Origin: Gemmobacter denitrificans
GTDB lineage: Bacteria; Pseudomonadota; Alphaproteobacteria; Rhodobacterales; Rhodobacteraceae
DNA length: 64,000 nucleotides
Direction of reading: 5' to 3'
Assembly (NCBI RefSeq): GCF_036964905.1
Contig: NZ_JBALHR010000009.1
Span: 1 to 64,000 of the forward strand
Below are positions 16,081 through 24,936 of the stretch, in pieces. Numbering within the stretch: the stretch's first letter is position 1; each line of letters opens with the position of its first letter. The notes under the pieces were generated by a model. That model searched no databases and was not told where the DNA came from. It was given only the letters and a program-made list of their open reading frames with translations. The position numbers and the translations under genes are program-made.

Positions 16081-17954
16081 GGATGTTTCACGTGAAACAC
16101 TTCGACGTTGTTGTGATAGGTGCCGGCCATGCCGGTTGCGAAGCGGCTGCGTCTGCGGCGCGTATGGGCGTGCGTACTGCACTGATCACCATGCGCAAGC
16201 AGGATATTGGCACAATGTCCTGCAACCCGGCCATTGGCGGTCTTGGCAAGGGGCACCTTGTTCGCGAGATCGACGCGCTGGATGGCGTGATGGGGCGTGT
16301 TGCTGATCGGGCCGGAATTCAGTTTCGGTTGTTGAACCGTCGGAAGGGTCCTGCGGTTCAGGGGCCGCGGGCGCAGGCCGATCGTGCGCTGTATCGTTGC
16401 GCGATGCAGGCCGAGCTTTCTGGCTATCCTCAGCTGGAAATCATCGAGGCCGAAGTGGCCGATCTGATGGAAGATGCGGGCCGGATAACCGGAGTTCGTC
16501 TGGCGGACGGCGCAGAAGTTTCGGCGCATCGCGTGATTCTGACGACCGGAACCTTCCTGAATGGGATCATCCATATCGGGGATCAGCAACAGAGTGCCGG
16601 ACGGATGAATGATCGTCCGTCAATTCACCTGGCCAATCGTTTGGCTGGGTTTGGCTTGCCGCGCGGACGGCTGAAAACGGGAACGCCGCCAAGGCTCGAT
16701 GGCCGGACCATTGATTGGTCGCGTTTGGAGCGTCAGGAGGGCGATGACCAGCCAGTGATGTTCAGTTTTCTGAACACCAAACCCGAGGTGCGTCAGATTT
16801 CCTGCGGAATCACGCATACCAACGTAAAAACGCATGAGATTATCCGCCGGAACCTTGATCGGTCGGCGATGTACGGGGGGCATATCGAAGGCGTTGGCCC
16901 GCGATATTGCCCGTCGATCGAAGACAAGGTTGTGCGCTTTGCGGAGAAGGAAAGCCACCAGGTCTTTCTGGAGCCGGAAGGGCTCGATGATCACACCGTG
17001 TACCCCAATGGGATATCGAGCTCTTTGCCGGTGGAGGTTCAGCAGGCATATGTTCAGTCGATTGTTGGCCTGGAGGCGGCAAAGATCCTGCAGCCGGCCT
17101 ATGCGATTGAATACGACTATTTTGACCCTCGGTCGTTGAGTCAGTCTCTGGAATGCCGTGATCATGCTGGATTGTATCTCGCAGGTCAGATCAATGGTAC
17201 GACAGGGTATGAAGAGGCTGCGGCGCAGGGGCTTGTCGCCGGGCTGAACGCTGCCTTGGCGGTTCTGTGCCGTGAGCCACTGCATTTCAGTCGGACCTCG
17301 AGTTATATTGGCGTCATGATTGATGACCTGCGTAATTTTGGCGTGTCCGAGCCATATCGTATGTTCACGTCTCGCGCCGAATTCCGGCTTTCGATTCGCG
17401 CCGACAATGCTGATCAGAGGCTGACGCCCATCGGGATACAAGTAGGTTGCGTAGGGGAGCGGCGTCAGCGGAGCTTCTTCAGCAAGATGGAAGCTGTTGG
17501 AACTGCGCGTAGCATCCTTGGGGGGAGGACCGTTGCTCCCAAGGAGGCCGCAGCACTCGGCATATCGGTCAGCCAGGATGGTGGTCGCAGAACAGCGCTG
17601 GAACTGATGACATTTCCGGATGTTGAAACAACTGTCTTCGATGCCATTATTCCGGAACTGTCTTCGATATCGGATAGTGTGAAGGAGCAGGTTCGGGTCG
17701 ATTCGCTCTATGAGCGGTTTGCTGATCGCCAGCTGGCCGATTCTGAGGCTATTCGGCGTGATGAAGCGGTCGAAATTCCTCCGGAATTCGACTATTCCTC
17801 TTTGTCAGGCTTGTCTGGGGAGCTGACGGAGAAGTTGACGCGTCGGCGGCCAGAGAATCTCGCGCAGGCGGCCAAGATCGAAGGCATTACTCCTGCAGCG
17901 CTGGTGCTCATCCTGTCCAGGCTCAAGCGCGGTCCGACAGAGAAGGCGTCATGA
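16077..17954 (+). CDS. mnmG: tRNA uridine-34 carboxymethylaminomethyl synthesis enzyme MnmG
   Basis: 625-residue FAD protein, partner of MnmE. The N-terminal dinucleotide motif VVIGAGHAGCEAA (residues 12-24) is followed by SCNPAIGGLGKGHL. The NAD-binding region and SRAEFRL are present, and the C-terminal helical domain ends near ITPAALVLILSRLK. Start ATG 16077 overlaps the mnmE stop; a second ATG at 16083 is possible. Codons 3-8 (MFHVKH) are written by a perfect parS palindrome (16084-16099), so the protein N-terminus is partly dictated by a centromere site. The stop overlaps rsmG by 4 bases. Confidence 0.96.
   Translation: MRMFHVKHFDVVVIGAGHAGCEAAASAARMGVRTALITMRKQDIGTMSCNPAIGGLGKGHLVREIDALDGVMGRVADRAGIQFRLLNRRKGPAVQGPRAQADRALYRCAMQAELSGYPQLEIIEAEVADLMEDAGRITGVRLADGAEVSAHRVILTTGTFLNGIIHIGDQQQSAGRMNDRPSIHLANRLAGFGLPRGRLKTGTPPRLDGRTIDWSRLERQEGDDQPVMFSFLNTKPEVRQISCGITHTNVKTHEIIRRNLDRSAMYGGHIEGVGPRYCPSIEDKVVRFAEKESHQVFLEPEGLDDHTVYPNGISSSLPVEVQQAYVQSIVGLEAAKILQPAYAIEYDYFDPRSLSQSLECRDHAGLYLAGQINGTTGYEEAAAQGLVAGLNAALAVLCREPLHFSRTSSYIGVMIDDLRNFGVSEPYRMFTSRAEFRLSIRADNADQRLTPIGIQVGCVGERRQRSFFSKMEAVGTARSILGGRTVAPKEAAALGISVSQDGGRRTALELMTFPDVETTVFDAIIPELSSISDSVKEQVRVDSLYERFADRQLADSEAIRRDEAVEIPPEFDYSSLSGLSGELTEKLTRRRPENLAQAAKIEGITPAALVLILSRLKRGPTEKAS
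16084..16099. promoter_or_regulatory. parS: parS centromere site 1
   Basis: TGTTTCACGTGAAACA, a perfect 16-bp palindrome and exact match to the widespread chromosomal parS consensus bound by ParB. It lies inside the first codons of mnmG, about 3.3 kb from the putative oriC. Confidence 0.95.
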
Positions 17955-18568
17955 GCGGATCATCGCTGTTGCCCTTTATGGATGTTTCACGTGAAACAAC
18001 CGCAACCTTGGACGCATTCGTCGCCCTGCTGATCAAGTGGAGCCCGGCAATAAATCTGGTTTCGCGCAGTACGCTGAGCGAGGTCTGGCCGCGCCATATC
18101 GTTGATAGTGCACAATTGGCTACGGAATTGCCCATGGCAGGACATTGGCTCGATCTGGGCAGTGGCGGCGGTCTTCCTGGCATCGTGCTGGCCATCATTG
18201 CCCAGGAAAAAGCGCCTGAAGTCAGGTTTACCCTAGTAGAGTCAGATCAACGCAAGGCAACATTCCTCCGGCAATCGATCATCCAGCTGAAACTGGCTGC
18301 GAAGGTGGAATGCAGTCGGATTGAATCCTTGTTGCCTCAGAACGCAGATGTGATTTCTGCCAGAGCCCTGGCGCCTTTGGCGCAGCTCTGCGCATTTGCC
18401 CATCGACATCTTAAACCTGATGGGATCGCGCTTTTTCCCAAGGGAGAGGCGGCAGAGGCAGAAATTACGCTGGCAAAGGAGGCTTGGGCCTTCGATCTTC
18501 AGGCAGTACCGAGTATGACAAACACCGGCTCACAGATCCTCAAATTGAAGAACATCCGCCATGTCTGA
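17951..18568 (+). CDS. rsmG: 16S rRNA (guanine-527-N7)-methyltransferase RsmG
   Basis: 205-residue SAM-dependent methyltransferase of the small-subunit rRNA. The SAM-binding motif WLDLGSGGGLPGIVLA (about residues 66-81) and LVESDQRKATFLR are diagnostic, and SARALAPL is the third signature. KWSPAINLVSRST is the N-terminal family motif. Start ATG 17951 overlaps the mnmG stop. Residues 10-16 (MDVSRET) are encoded by the second parS copy. Gene order mnmG-rsmG-parA-parB is the classic origin-proximal arrangement. Confidence 0.95.
   Translation: MSGSSLLPFMDVSRETTATLDAFVALLIKWSPAINLVSRSTLSEVWPRHIVDSAQLATELPMAGHWLDLGSGGGLPGIVLAIIAQEKAPEVRFTLVESDQRKATFLRQSIIQLKLAAKVECSRIESLLPQNADVISARALAPLAQLCAFAHRHLKPDGIALFPKGEAAEAEITLAKEAWAFDLQAVPSMTNTGSQILKLKNIRHV
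17983..17998. promoter_or_regulatory. parS: parS centromere site 2
   Basis: Second exact copy of TGTTTCACGTGAAACA, within codons 11-16 of rsmG. It is read in a different frame from site 1 (Val-Ser-Arg-Glu-Thr instead of Phe-His-Val-Lys-His). Confidence 0.95.
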
Positions 18569-19385
18569 TCTATCTCGGCCACGCCAGCCAAAGATCATTG
18601 CGATCACCAACCAGAAGGGCGGTGTTGGCAAGACGACCACAGCCATCAATCTTGCGGCGGGCCTCGCCATGATCGGACATCGTGTTCTTGTGGTGGATCT
18701 TGATCCACAAGGCAACGCATCGACCGGGCTGGGCATTGAAGTCGGTCAACGTCGTCTGACCAGCTATGATGTTTTGCTGGAAGATGCGCCAATCAGCCAA
18801 ACCATTCTGCAGACCAATATCGAGAACCTGCTCATTTGCCCGGCAAATGCAGACCTTGCTTCGGCGGATATCGAATTGGTTGCGAACGAGAAGCGCAGCT
18901 TCCTTCTGCATGATGCCCTGCGCCAGCGCGAGATTGACGCCTTTGCACTCGACTTCGTGCTGCTTGATTGTCCGCCCTCGCTGAGCCTGCTGACTGTGAA
19001 TGCGCTTTGCGCGGCCCATTCTGTTCTGATCCCGTTGCAAAGCGAATTCTTTGCACTAGAGGGCCTTTCGCAGCTCATGCTCACCATTCGGACAATCCGG
19101 GAAACTGCTAATCCGAACCTTCGGATCGAGGGCGTGCTTCTTACAATGTATGATGGCCGCAACAACCTGTCGCTCCAGGTGGAAAGCGATGTTCGCGAAA
19201 CCTTGGGTGATCTCGTCTTCCGCACGGTCATTCCACGCAATGTCAGGGTCAGTGAGGCCCCGTCCTTTGCGATGCCTGTATTGACCTATGATCCAGCATC
19301 GAAAGGCAGCGAGGCATATCGGGCACTGGCGAGTGAAATCGCATCCCGGCACGGTGCGAGTCTCGGCCTGAAGCAGAAAGTCTGA
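18561..19385 (+). CDS. parA: Chromosome partitioning ATPase ParA (Soj)
   Basis: 274-residue Walker-type ATPase that drives origin segregation with ParB-parS. The deviant Walker A motif NQKGGVGKTTTAINLA (about residues 17-32) has the signature first Lys. LVVDLDPQGNAS is the A' motif and FVLLDCPPSLSLLT is Walker B. Length fits short chromosomal ParA without an N-terminal DNA-binding domain. Start ATG 18561 overlaps the rsmG 3' end by 8 bases. It is followed after 2 bases by parB. Confidence 0.96.
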   Translation: MSDLSRPRQPKIIAITNQKGGVGKTTTAINLAAGLAMIGHRVLVVDLDPQGNASTGLGIEVGQRRLTSYDVLLEDAPISQTILQTNIENLLICPANADLASADIELVANEKRSFLLHDALRQREIDAFALDFVLLDCPPSLSLLTVNALCAAHSVLIPLQSEFFALEGLSQLMLTIRTIRETANPNLRIEGVLLTMYDGRNNLSLQVESDVRETLGDLVFRTVIPRNVRVSEAPSFAMPVLTYDPASKGSEAYRALASEIASRHGASLGLKQKV

Positions 19386-19387
19386 AC

Positions 19388-20308
19388 ATGGAAAAGAAAA
19401 CCGAACGTCGTGGTCTGGGGCGCGGTCTCTCCGCTCTGATGGCAGACATCAATATCGCACCGGCAGCGGCAGAGGTTGATGTGTCGGCAGTGTCGGCACG
19501 AAAGCCGGATATGCTGCCCATCGAACACGTTTTCCCCAACCCGTTGCAGCCCAGACGCCAGTTTTCGGCAGATGCTCTGGAGGATCTGGCGCAATCCATC
19601 CGTGCCAAGGGGGTGCTGCAGCCTCTGATCGTTCGCAGGATGGACGAAAACCGCTATGAAATCGTGGCGGGGGAACGTCGCTGGCGCGCCGCCCAGATGG
19701 CCAGATTGCACGAGATTCCGGTTCTGGTGCGGGAATTCTCCGATACCGAAGTGCTGGAAGTTGCCATCATCGAGAATATCCAGCGCGCGGATCTGAACCC
19801 GATCGAAGAGGCGCAGGCGTTTCGTCAGCTTATGGAACGCTTTGGTCATACGCAGGAAAAGCTGGCCGAGGCGCTTTCGAAAAGCCGCAGCTATATTGCC
19901 AACCTGTTGCGCCTGTTGAACTTGCCCGAAGATGTGCAGGGTCTGGTCAGGGATGGACGCCTTACTGCTGGCCATGCGCGGGCGCTGATCACGGCACCAA
20001 ACCCTTCCATGCTGGCTGCGCAGGTGCTGACCGGAAACCTTTCGGTTCGTGAAACCGAAGAATTGGCGCGGCGGACTGACGGCAAGGAGCCGGGGCAGGG
20101 CAGAAAAGCATCTTCGCGTCATCAGGAAAAGGATCCTGATACCCGAGCGTTGGAGGCCGATCTTTCTGCCAATCTGAAAATGGCGGTAACGATCAATCAC
20201 GAGGCTGGCGGCGAACGTGGCGTGATCTCTATCCGCTACAACACCTTGGAAGATCTGGATCTGATCTGTCGCGTTCTGTCGCTTACACCGAGGGACGGGT
20301 CCATATGA
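19388..20308 (+). CDS. parB: Chromosome partitioning protein ParB (Spo0J), CTP-dependent clamp
   Basis: 306 residues. ParB binds parS, loads as a CTP-dependent sliding clamp and recruits ParA. The N-terminal RRGLGRGLSALMAD is the typical ParA-contacting segment. PNPLQPRRQF and GERRWRAAQMA are the CTP-binding boxes, and IIENIQRADLNPIEEA precedes the helix-turn-helix that reads parS (KSRSYIANLLRLLNLP). The C-terminal dimerisation domain is present. Its last 26 bases overlap the 3' end of the convergent DUF454 gene. Confidence 0.96.
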   Translation: MEKKTERRGLGRGLSALMADINIAPAAAEVDVSAVSARKPDMLPIEHVFPNPLQPRRQFSADALEDLAQSIRAKGVLQPLIVRRMDENRYEIVAGERRWRAAQMARLHEIPVLVREFSDTEVLEVAIIENIQRADLNPIEEAQAFRQLMERFGHTQEKLAEALSKSRSYIANLLRLLNLPEDVQGLVRDGRLTAGHARALITAPNPSMLAAQVLTGNLSVRETEELARRTDGKEPGQGRKASSRHQEKDPDTRALEADLSANLKMAVTINHEAGGERGVISIRYNTLEDLDLICRVLSLTPRDGSI

Positions 20309-20636
20309 ACAGGGCTACGAGGCCCATGATCGCCGCCTGGAGGAGCAATACCCAGGTCGGCAGGCCAAACCAGATAGACAAGCCCAGAACCAGAACCAGC
20401 GATACTGTTGCGTAATGTTTTGCGCGGCGCGAGATGGCGCCGCGCTCTTGCCAATCCTGAATTGGCGGTCCAAGCCTCGGGTGGGTTACGAGCCAGTGGT
20501 GCAGGCGCGGCGATGACTTTGAAAAGCAGAAGGCAGCCAGCAGCAGAAACGGCACTGTTGGCAGGATCGGCGTAACGATCCCCACGAGGGCGAGGGCCAA
20601 GGACGCAATTCCAGCCATGGCCCAAAGATATGCCAT
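20283..20636 (-). CDS. DUF454 (YbaN-type) inner membrane protein
   Basis: 117-residue small membrane protein with about three hydrophobic segments (ALALVGIVTPILPTVPFLLLAAF; VSLVLVLGLSIWFGLP; LLLQAAIMGLVALFIW). The signature G.VTPILPTVPFLLLAAFCFS matches the YbaN/DUF454 family, which has no established function. ATG 20636 shares its A with the hemW stop (TGATG), so it is coupled to hemW. Its 3' end overlaps parB by 26 bases in convergent orientation. Confidence 0.82.
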   Translation of the reverse strand: MAYLWAMAGIASLALALVGIVTPILPTVPFLLLAAFCFSKSSPRLHHWLVTHPRLGPPIQDWQERGAISRRAKHYATVSLVLVLGLSIWFGLPTWVLLLQAAIMGLVALFIWTRPSV

Positions 20637-21826
20637 CACAGTGCCTCTGTCAGCTTGCGCAAGACGGCATTCAGCAGGGGCCTTCCCTGTTTTGTCACTT
20701 GCAACCGGTTTTCTGACAGGCTGACCATCCCAAGACCAACAAGCTCTTGTAGTGGCTCAGCGGGGAACTTTCTGCCCATCATGCGTTCAAGCCGTGCTAT
20801 ATCAATCCCGTCTCGCAGCCGAAGCCCCATCAGCAGATATTCTATTGCACGGTCTTCATCGGATAATACGCCATCCAGATCCTTCACACCTGCCGGCGAA
20901 AGCGCCGCGGCGAGCCAGCGATCGGGTTGGCGTTCGGCGACTGTGGAATTGCGGATGCCTTGCAGTGTCAGGCGCCCATGCGCACCCGGGCCAATCCCGG
21001 CATAGTCTCCGGCTTGCCAGTAGATCTGATTATGCCGGGATTCCTGACCGGCGCGCGAATGATTGGAGATTTCATAGGCGGGCAAGCCAGCATCCTCCAT
21101 CATAGCATTGGTCAGATCATAAAAGTCAGCGGCCAATTCGTCATCTGGCAACCCTTTCAGCTGGCCACGTTGGTGCCGTTCGTTGAACACTGTCCCAGGT
21201 TCAATGGTCAGTTGGTACAGCGACATATGGGATGCCCCAAGATCGATCGCCAACTTCAGCTCGGTTTGCCAATCTTTCAGGCTTTGGTCCTGCCGGGCAT
21301 AGATCAGATCAAAGCTCGCCCGGTCAAAGACCGAAAGGGCGATGTCCAGTGCGCGCAGGCCCTGCCGCGCGTCATGCGTGCGACCCAGGCGGCGAAGGTC
21401 GCTATCGTTCAACGCTTGCAGACCAAGTGACACCCTGTTCACGCCAGCGCTTCGATATGCAGTGAAGCGCGCGGTCTCGACCGAGCCGGGATTGGCCTCA
21501 AGCGTGATTTCAGGATCGTTCGTGCCGGGCCATGAGGTCAGGGCCGCGGCAATGATGGCCTCCACCGTTGCGGGTTCCATCAGGGACGGGGTTCCCCCTC
21601 CGAAATAGATCGTTTGCAGCCGCCGGCCTTGGGTCAAATGGGCGACCCGCGCGATTTCTGTCAGATAGGCAGTTTTCCAGGCATCCTGATCGTTCCGCGC
21701 GGCCACATGGCTGTTGAAATCGCAATAGGGGCATTTGGACTGGCAGAATGGCCAATGCACATAAAGACCAAATCCGCCCTCCGTCCAATCCTCGGCCCGC
21801 CCACCCGGATGTTTCACGTGAAACAC
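20636..21826 (-). CDS. hemW: Heme chaperone HemW (radical SAM, HemN-like)
   Basis: 396-residue radical SAM protein. The cluster motif CQSKCPYC (Cys-x3-Cys-x2-Cys) follows GLYVHWPF. YFGGGTPSL and LEANPGSV are radical-SAM SAM-binding segments, and the C-terminal HemN-like domain ends in LTEAL. HemW proteins bind heme and deliver it to apoproteins; most annotated oxygen-independent coproporphyrinogen oxidases of this length are HemW. The first codon is probably GTG 21826, so the N-terminus MFHVKHP is written by parS site 3. No nearer ATG is available before the conserved core. The 5' end overlaps rdgB by 13 bases. Confidence 0.9.
   Translation of the reverse strand: MFHVKHPGGRAEDWTEGGFGLYVHWPFCQSKCPYCDFNSHVAARNDQDAWKTAYLTEIARVAHLTQGRRLQTIYFGGGTPSLMEPATVEAIIAAALTSWPGTNDPEITLEANPGSVETARFTAYRSAGVNRVSLGLQALNDSDLRRLGRTHDARQGLRALDIALSVFDRASFDLIYARQDQSLKDWQTELKLAIDLGASHMSLYQLTIEPGTVFNERHQRGQLKGLPDDELAADFYDLTNAMMEDAGLPAYEISNHSRAGQESRHNQIYWQAGDYAGIGPGAHGRLTLQGIRNSTVAERQPDRWLAAALSPAGVKDLDGVLSDEDRAIEYLLMGLRLRDGIDIARLERMMGRKFPAEPLQELVGLGMVSLSENRLQVTKQGRPLLNAVLRKLTEAL
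21810..21825. promoter_or_regulatory. parS: parS centromere site 3
   Basis: Third exact copy of TGTTTCACGTGAAACA, about 9 kb from the putative oriC. It spans the last codons and stop (TGA) of rdgB and the first codons of hemW on the minus strand. Confidence 0.95.
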
Positions 21827-22422
21827 CCGTCTACGAGTTTTCGGAAAGCATCGGCGCGATGGCTGATCCGGTTCTTTTCCCAGCGATTCATTTCGGCGAA
21901 AGTCAGGTCATAGCCATCAGGTTGAAAGATCGGGTCATAGCCATGCCCCTCGGTACCGCGCATCGGCCAGACAACCTGACCAGGCATCCGACCGACAAAC
22001 ACTTCGTCATGACCATCTGGCCAGGCCAGAACCAGAGTGCAGTTGAAAGCAGCCGTCCGAGGATAGGGGGCATCCACCCGCTCCAGTTCGGTCCAGGTGC
22101 GCTGCATCGCCAGTTCAAAATCGCGCCCCTGCGGTGTTTCGGCCCAATCGGCTGTATAGACACCAGGTGCACCGTTCAGCGCATCAACCGAAATCCCGGA
22201 ATCATCCGCCAGCGCGGGCAGGCCACTCGCCTGTGCGGCAGCATGGGCCTTGATCCGCGCATTGCCGACAAAGGTGGTTTCGGTTTCCGCCGGTTCGGGC
22301 AACCCAAGCTCGCCGGCCGAAACCAGTTCAACGCCAAAGGGCCCCAACAGCGCCGAGATCTCCTCCAACTTGCCACGATTATGCGTGGCAATCACAAGCT
22401 TGGGTTCCCGAAACTTGCGCAT
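21814..22422 (-). CDS. rdgB: RdgB/HAM1 non-canonical purine NTP pyrophosphatase
   Basis: 202 residues. It hydrolyses ITP, dITP and XTP to monophosphates, preventing their incorporation into nucleic acids. LVIATHNRGKLEEI (residues 9-22) is the substrate-binding N-terminus, ALADDSGISVDAL contains catalytic acidic residues, and EGHGYDPIF with the downstream SHRADAF are family signatures. Start ATG 22422, two bases from the rph stop. The stop codon lies inside parS site 3. Confidence 0.95.
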   Translation of the reverse strand: MRKFREPKLVIATHNRGKLEEISALLGPFGVELVSAGELGLPEPAETETTFVGNARIKAHAAAQASGLPALADDSGISVDALNGAPGVYTADWAETPQGRDFELAMQRTWTELERVDAPYPRTAAFNCTLVLAWPDGHDEVFVGRMPGQVVWPMRGTEGHGYDPIFQPDGYDLTFAEMNRWEKNRISHRADAFRKLVDGCFT

Positions 22423-22423
22423 C

Positions 22424-23137
22424 TCAGCCCACCGCAGCCTTCTGGGCCGTAATCAGGTCTGCAACCCCCGCTTCGGCCAGATCAAGAAGTGTCAGCATCT
22501 CGCTGCGCGAAAAGGTCGCCCCTTCGGCTGACATCTGAACCTCGATCAGCCGCCGCGCCCCGGTCAGAACGAAATTGCCGTCAGTTCCAGCCGATGAATC
22601 TTCGGCATAATCCAGATCCAGTACGGGCTGCCCTGCATAGATGCCACAGGACACGGCGGCGACATGGTCGATGATCGGGTCGGAAACCACAGTTCCGGCC
22701 TTCAGCAGCTTGTTCACCGCCAGACGCAGCGCAACCCACCCTCCGGTGATGGCCGCGCAACGGGTTCCGCCATCTGCCTGGATTACATCGCAATCCACCA
22801 CAATCTGACGCTCGCCCAGGGCCGACCGGTCAACGCCTGCCCGCAACGCCCGCCCGATCAGGCGTTGAATTTCCTGGGTGCGGCCGCTTTGCTTTCCGGC
22901 GGCGGCCTCGCGGCGGGTCCGGCTATTGGTCGCGCGCGGCAACATGCCATATTCCGCCGTCACCCAGCCCAGACCGGTGTTTTTCAGAAAGGGCGGGGCC
23001 TTGTCTTCGATCGTCGCCGTGCACAGAACATGGGTATCGCCCATCCGGATCAGACAGGATCCTTCCGCATGTTTGGTGATCCCGGTTTCGATGCTGACGG
23101 GGCGCAATTGGTTCAACGAACGGCCAGAGGGGCGCAT
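22424..23137 (-). CDS. rph: Ribonuclease PH
   Basis: 237-residue phosphorolytic 3'-5' exoribonuclease that trims tRNA 3' ends. MRPSGRSLNQLRPV at ATG 23137 is the usual start; a longer frame upstream adds unrelated residues. GDTHVLCTATIEDKAPPF, LPRATNSRTRRE and the phosphate-binding GRTQEIQRLIGRALR are diagnostic, as are DCDVIQADGGTR and AEGATFSRSEM. Divergent from hrcA across 117 bases, and first gene of an rph-rdgB-hemW-DUF454 operon. Confidence 0.96.
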   Translation of the reverse strand: MRPSGRSLNQLRPVSIETGITKHAEGSCLIRMGDTHVLCTATIEDKAPPFLKNTGLGWVTAEYGMLPRATNSRTRREAAAGKQSGRTQEIQRLIGRALRAGVDRSALGERQIVVDCDVIQADGGTRCAAITGGWVALRLAVNKLLKAGTVVSDPIIDHVAAVSCGIYAGQPVLDLDYAEDSSAGTDGNFVLTGARRLIEVQMSAEGATFSRSEMLTLLDLAEAGVADLITAQKAAVG

Positions 23138-23254
23138 GTGGGTATCCTTGTGCATATCTTTTTCCAGATACCCACCGCCGCATGGCAAACGCAACCGTTA
23201 TTGACGCTGCACCGCCGCAGCCCTTAACGTCGTCAGGCACCGAAGGTGAAGGCC

Positions 23255-24328
23255 ATGACCGAGAGTTCCAACCTCCTCTCCGATCTGAATGATCGCTCCC
23301 GCGAAGTGTTTCGCAGGGTGGTGGAAAGTTATCTCGCTTCGGGTGATCCGGTCGGATCGCGTACGCTCACGCGGGATTTCTCTGAAAAGATCAGCGCGGC
23401 GACCATCCGCAATGTCATGCAGGATCTGGAATATCTGGGCCTGCTGGACAGCCCGCATGTCTCGGCGGGGCGTATTCCCACCCAGATGGGCCTGCGCATG
23501 TTCGTCGATGGCCTGCTGGAGATGGGCAGCGTTGCCACCGAAGACCGCGAAAGGATTGATGCCACCCTGGGCGAAAACAGCCCCGATGTGACGAGTCTGC
23601 TCGACAAGGTCGGGTCGGCGCTGTCAGGCATCACGCGCGGGGCCAGCCTTGTTCTGGCGCCCAAGCATGAAGAGGCCCCTATCCGCCACATCGAATTCGT
23701 CTCTCTCGCCCCGGGCCGGGCGCTGGTGGTGTTGGTCTTTGCCGATGGCCATGTGGAAAACCGGCTGTTCGCCCCGCCGCCGGGGCTCACGCCTTCGGCC
23801 ATGCGCGAAGCGGCGAATTTCCTCAATGCGCTGGCAGGTGGGCGCACGCTTAGCGATTTGCGCGGATCGGTTCGCCGTGACATCGAATTGCGCCGCCGCG
23901 AAATTGATGTTCTGGCCAGCGCGCTGGTGGATAGCGGCCTTGCGCTTTGGGAAGACGCGGGCGAAGTCAGCGAACGCCTGATCATCCGGGGCCGGGCGAA
24001 TCTGCTGGAAGGCACGGCCGAAGCAGAAGACCTGATCCGCATCCGCCGCCTGTTTGATGATCTGGAACGCACCCGCGATATCGCCGATGTGCTGGACCTG
24101 ACTGAACAGGGCGATGGTGTGCGCATTTTTATCGGGTCTGAGAACAAACTCTTTTCACTTTCGGGTTCCTCTCTGGTGGTCTCTCCCTATATGAACGCGG
24201 ATCGAAAGATCATTGGCGCGGTGGGGGTGATCGGGCCGACTCGGCTGAATTATGGTCGGGTGGTTCCGGTGGTCGATTACACCGCGCAGTTGGTCGGCCG
24301 GTTGCTATCCGATCGCAGCCGGGGATGA
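23255..24328 (+). CDS. hrcA: Heat-inducible transcription repressor HrcA
   Basis: 357-residue repressor that binds CIRCE elements of groESL-type operons. The N-terminal winged helix is LNDRSREVFRRVVESYLASGDPVGSRTL, here also KISAATIRNVMQDLE, the recognition region. HVSAGRIPTQMGLRMFVDGLL marks the linker to the GAF-like sensor domain. The C-terminus ends with GPTRLNYGRVVPVVDY, a family hallmark. ATG 23255 is preferred; GTG 23246 is an in-frame alternative. Its stop overlaps grpE. No CIRCE-like inverted repeat was recognised in the window, so its targets are elsewhere. Confidence 0.95.
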   Translation: MTESSNLLSDLNDRSREVFRRVVESYLASGDPVGSRTLTRDFSEKISAATIRNVMQDLEYLGLLDSPHVSAGRIPTQMGLRMFVDGLLEMGSVATEDRERIDATLGENSPDVTSLLDKVGSALSGITRGASLVLAPKHEEAPIRHIEFVSLAPGRALVVLVFADGHVENRLFAPPPGLTPSAMREAANFLNALAGGRTLSDLRGSVRRDIELRRREIDVLASALVDSGLALWEDAGEVSERLIIRGRANLLEGTAEAEDLIRIRRLFDDLERTRDIADVLDLTEQGDGVRIFIGSENKLFSLSGSSLVVSPYMNADRKIIGAVGVIGPTRLNYGRVVPVVDYTAQLVGRLLSDRSRG

Positions 24329-24885
24329 AGACGAAGGTAAAGGATTTGGAAATGGCGCAGGACCAGGCCGGTTCGAACGACATCAATCTGGAAGGGCTGG
24401 AAGAGTTCATCGGGGCCGATGAGCTTGAAGCACTGCGGGCAGAGCGCGACGAATATCGCGACAAATTCATGCGCGCCCTTGCAGATGCGGAAAACAGCCG
24501 CAAGCGGGGCGAACGTGACCGGCGCGAGGCGGAGCAGTTTGGCGGGTCAAAACTCGCCCGTGACATGCTGCCGGTTTATGACAATCTGCGCCGCGCCCTG
24601 AATGCCGTGACGGATGACAATCGTGCCCAATCCGCTGCGCTGATCGAAGGCGTGGAGCTCACGCTGCGCGAGCTGATTTCGGTGCTGGGCAAGCACGGTG
24701 TTACGCCGATCATGCCTGCAGTGGGCGACCAATTCGATCCCAACCTGCATCAGGCCATGTTCGAAGCCCCGCTGCCGGGTACCAAGGCCGGTCAGATCAT
24801 CCAGGTGATGACCGAAGGCTTCCTGATCCATGACCGCCTGTTGCGCCCGGCGCAGGTCGGCGTGTCGTCCAATACCGCTGGCTGA
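24325..24885 (+). CDS. grpE: Nucleotide exchange factor GrpE
   Basis: 186-residue co-chaperone that releases ADP from DnaK. A long N-terminal coiled coil (LRAERDEYRDKFMRALADAENSRKR) is followed by the beta-wing domain (GVTPIMPAVGDQFDPNLHQAMFE). The C-terminal QVMTEGFLIHDRLLRPAQVGVS is the most conserved part. ATG 24325 overlaps the hrcA stop (ATGA); ATG 24352 is an internal alternative. A strong hairpin 22 bases past the stop terminates the operon. Confidence 0.95.
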   Translation: MKTKVKDLEMAQDQAGSNDINLEGLEEFIGADELEALRAERDEYRDKFMRALADAENSRKRGERDRREAEQFGGSKLARDMLPVYDNLRRALNAVTDDNRAQSAALIEGVELTLRELISVLGKHGVTPIMPAVGDQFDPNLHQAMFEAPLPGTKAGQIIQVMTEGFLIHDRLLRPAQVGVSSNTAG

Positions 24886-24906
24886 TCCCGGCCCGATGGT
24901 TTCTGA

Positions 24907-24936
24907 CAGGCGCTGGTCACTCCAGCGCCTGTTTCC
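24907..24936 (+). terminator. Terminator hairpin of hrcA-grpE, overlapping the mutS 3' end
   Basis: Perfect 10-bp stem CAGGCGCTGG (24907-24916) / CCAGCGCCTG (24922-24931), 5-base loop, then TTTCC. The loop contains the mutS stop and the right arm encodes the last mutS codons, so coding and termination share sequence. Confidence 0.75.
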
